NCBI GenBank assembly: GCA_011051925.1
Contig: DRKE01000128.1
Location: forward strand, 1 to 7,467
Origin: Deltaproteobacteria bacterium
GTDB taxonomy: Bacteria > Myxococcota_A > UBA9160 > UBA4427
Direction of reading: 5' to 3'
DNA length: 7,467 bases
Shown one piece after another: positions 6,043 through 7,467 of the stretch. The notes beneath the pieces are model-generated. The model was not told the DNA's origin, did not search any database, and saw nothing but the letters and a program-made list of their open reading frames with translations. The translations under genes and the position numbers were made by a program. The stretch's first letter is position 1, and each line of letters starts with the position of its first letter.

Positions 6043-7458
6043 ATGTCCTTCGCCCCGCCTCCCGCCCGGTACCGCCCTTCGCGATCGGCCTTCCTTCCCT
6101 ATCCGGAACTCGCGGATCCCGATTCCGGAGCGCCAGCCTGGAAGATCGTGAACAGCAGCAGCCAGCCCTGGCTGCCGTCCCGGGGCGTGACCGACATGCA
6201 GGCTCGGCGACTCTTCGTCCCCCTGGAAGAGGGCGGGGATGTCGTGTCGCTCCATGAGTTGGCGCATGTGCGTTGGTCGCCCAGGCGATTCCCGCGCGTT
6301 CGTCATCCGTCGGTCCTGCTGCAGGCGGTCGAGGACGCGAGAATCAACCTCGGCCTCGACGCGATCGGGTTGCCGCTCGTCCTGGATCGCGAGCAGCGGG
6401 CTTTCGTGGTGCATCTCGCGGCGCGGGACGCGAAGTCCGGAGCGGTTGCGGCCCTGCTCGTCCGGGCGATCGCCTCCCTCGGAACGAGCGCGGTCGAATC
6501 CCTGCGCGCGGAGGGGGTCGGACTCCCTCCCCATGCGAGGATCTTCGTATCGTCCTGGCTCGACCGCGTCGAGTCGCGGTTGCGTCGGGCCGCGGCCCGC
6601 GTGGACGAACCGGTCGCGCCCTTCCGGATCGCCATGCGGATCGCGCGTGAACTGGCTCGGGATCTCGATCGATACGGGCTCTACCGGGACGCGTTCGGCC
6701 CCGGGGAACTCGGATGCTGTCATGCCGTTCCCGTGTCCGACGACGACGCGGAGGACGATTCGCCCCGCGCAGCGCGTCCTTCGATCGGCCGGGGGCGTCG
6801 CGGATCGTCGGCGCGTCGCCGGGCCGCGCCCGATCCGGGGCGCATGACGATCGTGCATCCGCCATTGACCGTCCGCTCTCCGGCACGCCGCCGGGGAGGA
6901 CCGTCGGCGGGCGTCTGTGCCACCGGGGGCGCTCGGATCACCCGGCCCGATCGCTTCGCACTCGATGGGGCGATCTTCCACCGCGTACGTCGTCATGGAG
7001 GTGGGACGGTCCTGATCGACGCGAGCGGCAGCATGTCGCTCGCGTCGGAGGACATCGAAGCGATCTGCGTGGCCGCGGGGGGTTCGGCCCTGGTGGCGGT
7101 CTATTCGGGGGAAGGCGGGACCGGCGAATTGCGTGTCGTGGCCGATCGCGGTCGCCGTGCGCGTGCCGAAGATTGCGGAACCCGCGGCATCGGCAACGTC
7201 ATCGATCTTCCGGCTCTCCACTGGTTGGCCGGACGGCCGGCACCGCGATTCTGGGTGAGCGATGGCGGCGTGACCGGCGTGGGCGACGAGCCTTGCGAAA
7301 CGCTCTCGGAGGCCTGTCGCCAGCTGGTCGGGCGTGCCCGGATCCAGCAGGTGGCGAGCGTGAAGGAGGCCGTCGAGGCGCTCGAAGGATTCGGCGGGAA
7401 GCGAAGGGGCCTGGAACCGGAGACTCGGGTGGTGACGGACGACGACGGGCCCTGGTGA
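6043..7458 (+). CDS. HExxH metallopeptidase-like / VWA domain protein
   Basis: A 471-aa protein with two parts. The start ATG at 6043 has GGAG 9 nt upstream. The N-terminal part carries HELAH at 71-75, a zinc-binding HExxH motif, followed 21 residues later by QAVEDARINLGL (95-106); Glu97 is a good candidate third zinc ligand, as in gluzincins. A similar HExxH ... EDaR arrangement occurs in CobT-like and DUF2201-like VWA proteins. Residues 168-224 look helical. A linker at about 231-290 is first acidic (SDDDAEDDS) and then very Arg/Pro-rich. The C-terminal part (about 300-450) is a VWA fold: GGTVLIDASGSMS (320-332) holds the MIDAS motif DxSxS (Asp326, Ser328, Ser330), and WVSDGG (404-409) gives a later aspartate. 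No signal peptide or membrane segment is visible. As the downstream neighbour of the AAA+ ATPase it is likely its VWA partner, recruiting a target and perhaps cleaving it or handling a metal. Peptidase activity is inference from the motif only. It is probably the last gene of the unit. Confidence 0.9.
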   Translation: MSFAPPPARYRPSRSAFLPYPELADPDSGAPAWKIVNSSSQPWLPSRGVTDMQARRLFVPLEEGGDVVSLHELAHVRWSPRRFPRVRHPSVLLQAVEDARINLGLDAIGLPLVLDREQRAFVVHLAARDAKSGAVAALLVRAIASLGTSAVESLRAEGVGLPPHARIFVSSWLDRVESRLRRAAARVDEPVAPFRIAMRIARELARDLDRYGLYRDAFGPGELGCCHAVPVSDDDAEDDSPRAARPSIGRGRRGSSARRRAAPDPGRMTIVHPPLTVRSPARRRGGPSAGVCATGGARITRPDRFALDGAIFHRVRRHGGGTVLIDASGSMSLASEDIEAICVAAGGSALVAVYSGEGGTGELRVVADRGRRARAEDCGTRGIGNVIDLPALHWLAGRPAPRFWVSDGGVTGVGDEPCETLSEACRQLVGRARIQQVASVKEAVEALEGFGGKRRGLEPETRVVTDDDGPW

Positions 7459-7467
7459 TCAGCCCAT

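Noticed and set aside
5971..7221. A 416-codon minus-strand frame opposite the VWA gene
   Set aside because: Arg-rich shadow; the + strand has HExxH and MIDAS motifs in one continuous frame.
7456..7467. TGATCA at the end of the VWA gene as a second back-to-back pair of convergent stops
   Set aside because: The minus strand would read a TGA at 7461-7459, but only two further codons are in the window, so no gene can be supported.

Overview
The window is GC-rich, densely coded bacterial DNA with six protein genes and no RNA gene, insertion sequence, CRISPR array or phage marker that I can see. The style (GTG/ATG starts with purine-rich ribosome binding sites, high G+C codon use, an AMP-forming acyl-CoA ligase next to a DUF1214-type gene, a PQQ-like propeller protein) fits an environmental Gram-negative lineage of the Myxococcota / former Deltaproteobacteria / Binatota kind. 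That placement is inference from gene content only.

Left part (1-3903): a PQQ-like beta-propeller gene enters from the left edge on the + strand and lacks its beginning. It runs head-on into a two-gene minus-strand unit read right to left: an AMP-forming acyl-CoA synthetase (start GTG at 3903) and then a DUF1214-like protein (start GTG at 2249). The + and - genes share a CTAG that supplies both stop codons. The ligase plus the DUF1214 protein suggests activation and handling of a lipid, steroid or aromatic carboxylic acid, substrate unknown.

Middle (3904-4267): a 364-bp divergent spacer without a convincing gene. It holds several inverted repeats and must contain the start signals of both the minus-strand unit and the plus-strand unit.

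Right part (4268-7458): three + strand genes in a probable operon: a 278-aa soluble protein I do not recognise, a compact MoxR/CbbQ-like AAA+ ATPase, and a 471-aa protein that joins an N-terminal HExxH metallopeptidase-like region to a C-terminal von Willebrand factor A (VWA) domain with a MIDAS motif. An AAA+ ATPase beside a VWA protein is the known layout of ATP-driven activation or metal-insertion machines (CbbQ/CbbO, NorQ/NorD, CobS/CobT, RavA/ViaA). This one has unusual points: an HExxH motif in the VWA protein, Asn instead of Asp in the ATPase Walker B motif, a novel-looking first gene, and a very stable UUCG-capped hairpin just before the ATPase ribosome binding site. This three-gene block is the most likely place for an undescribed system; its target is not visible in the window.
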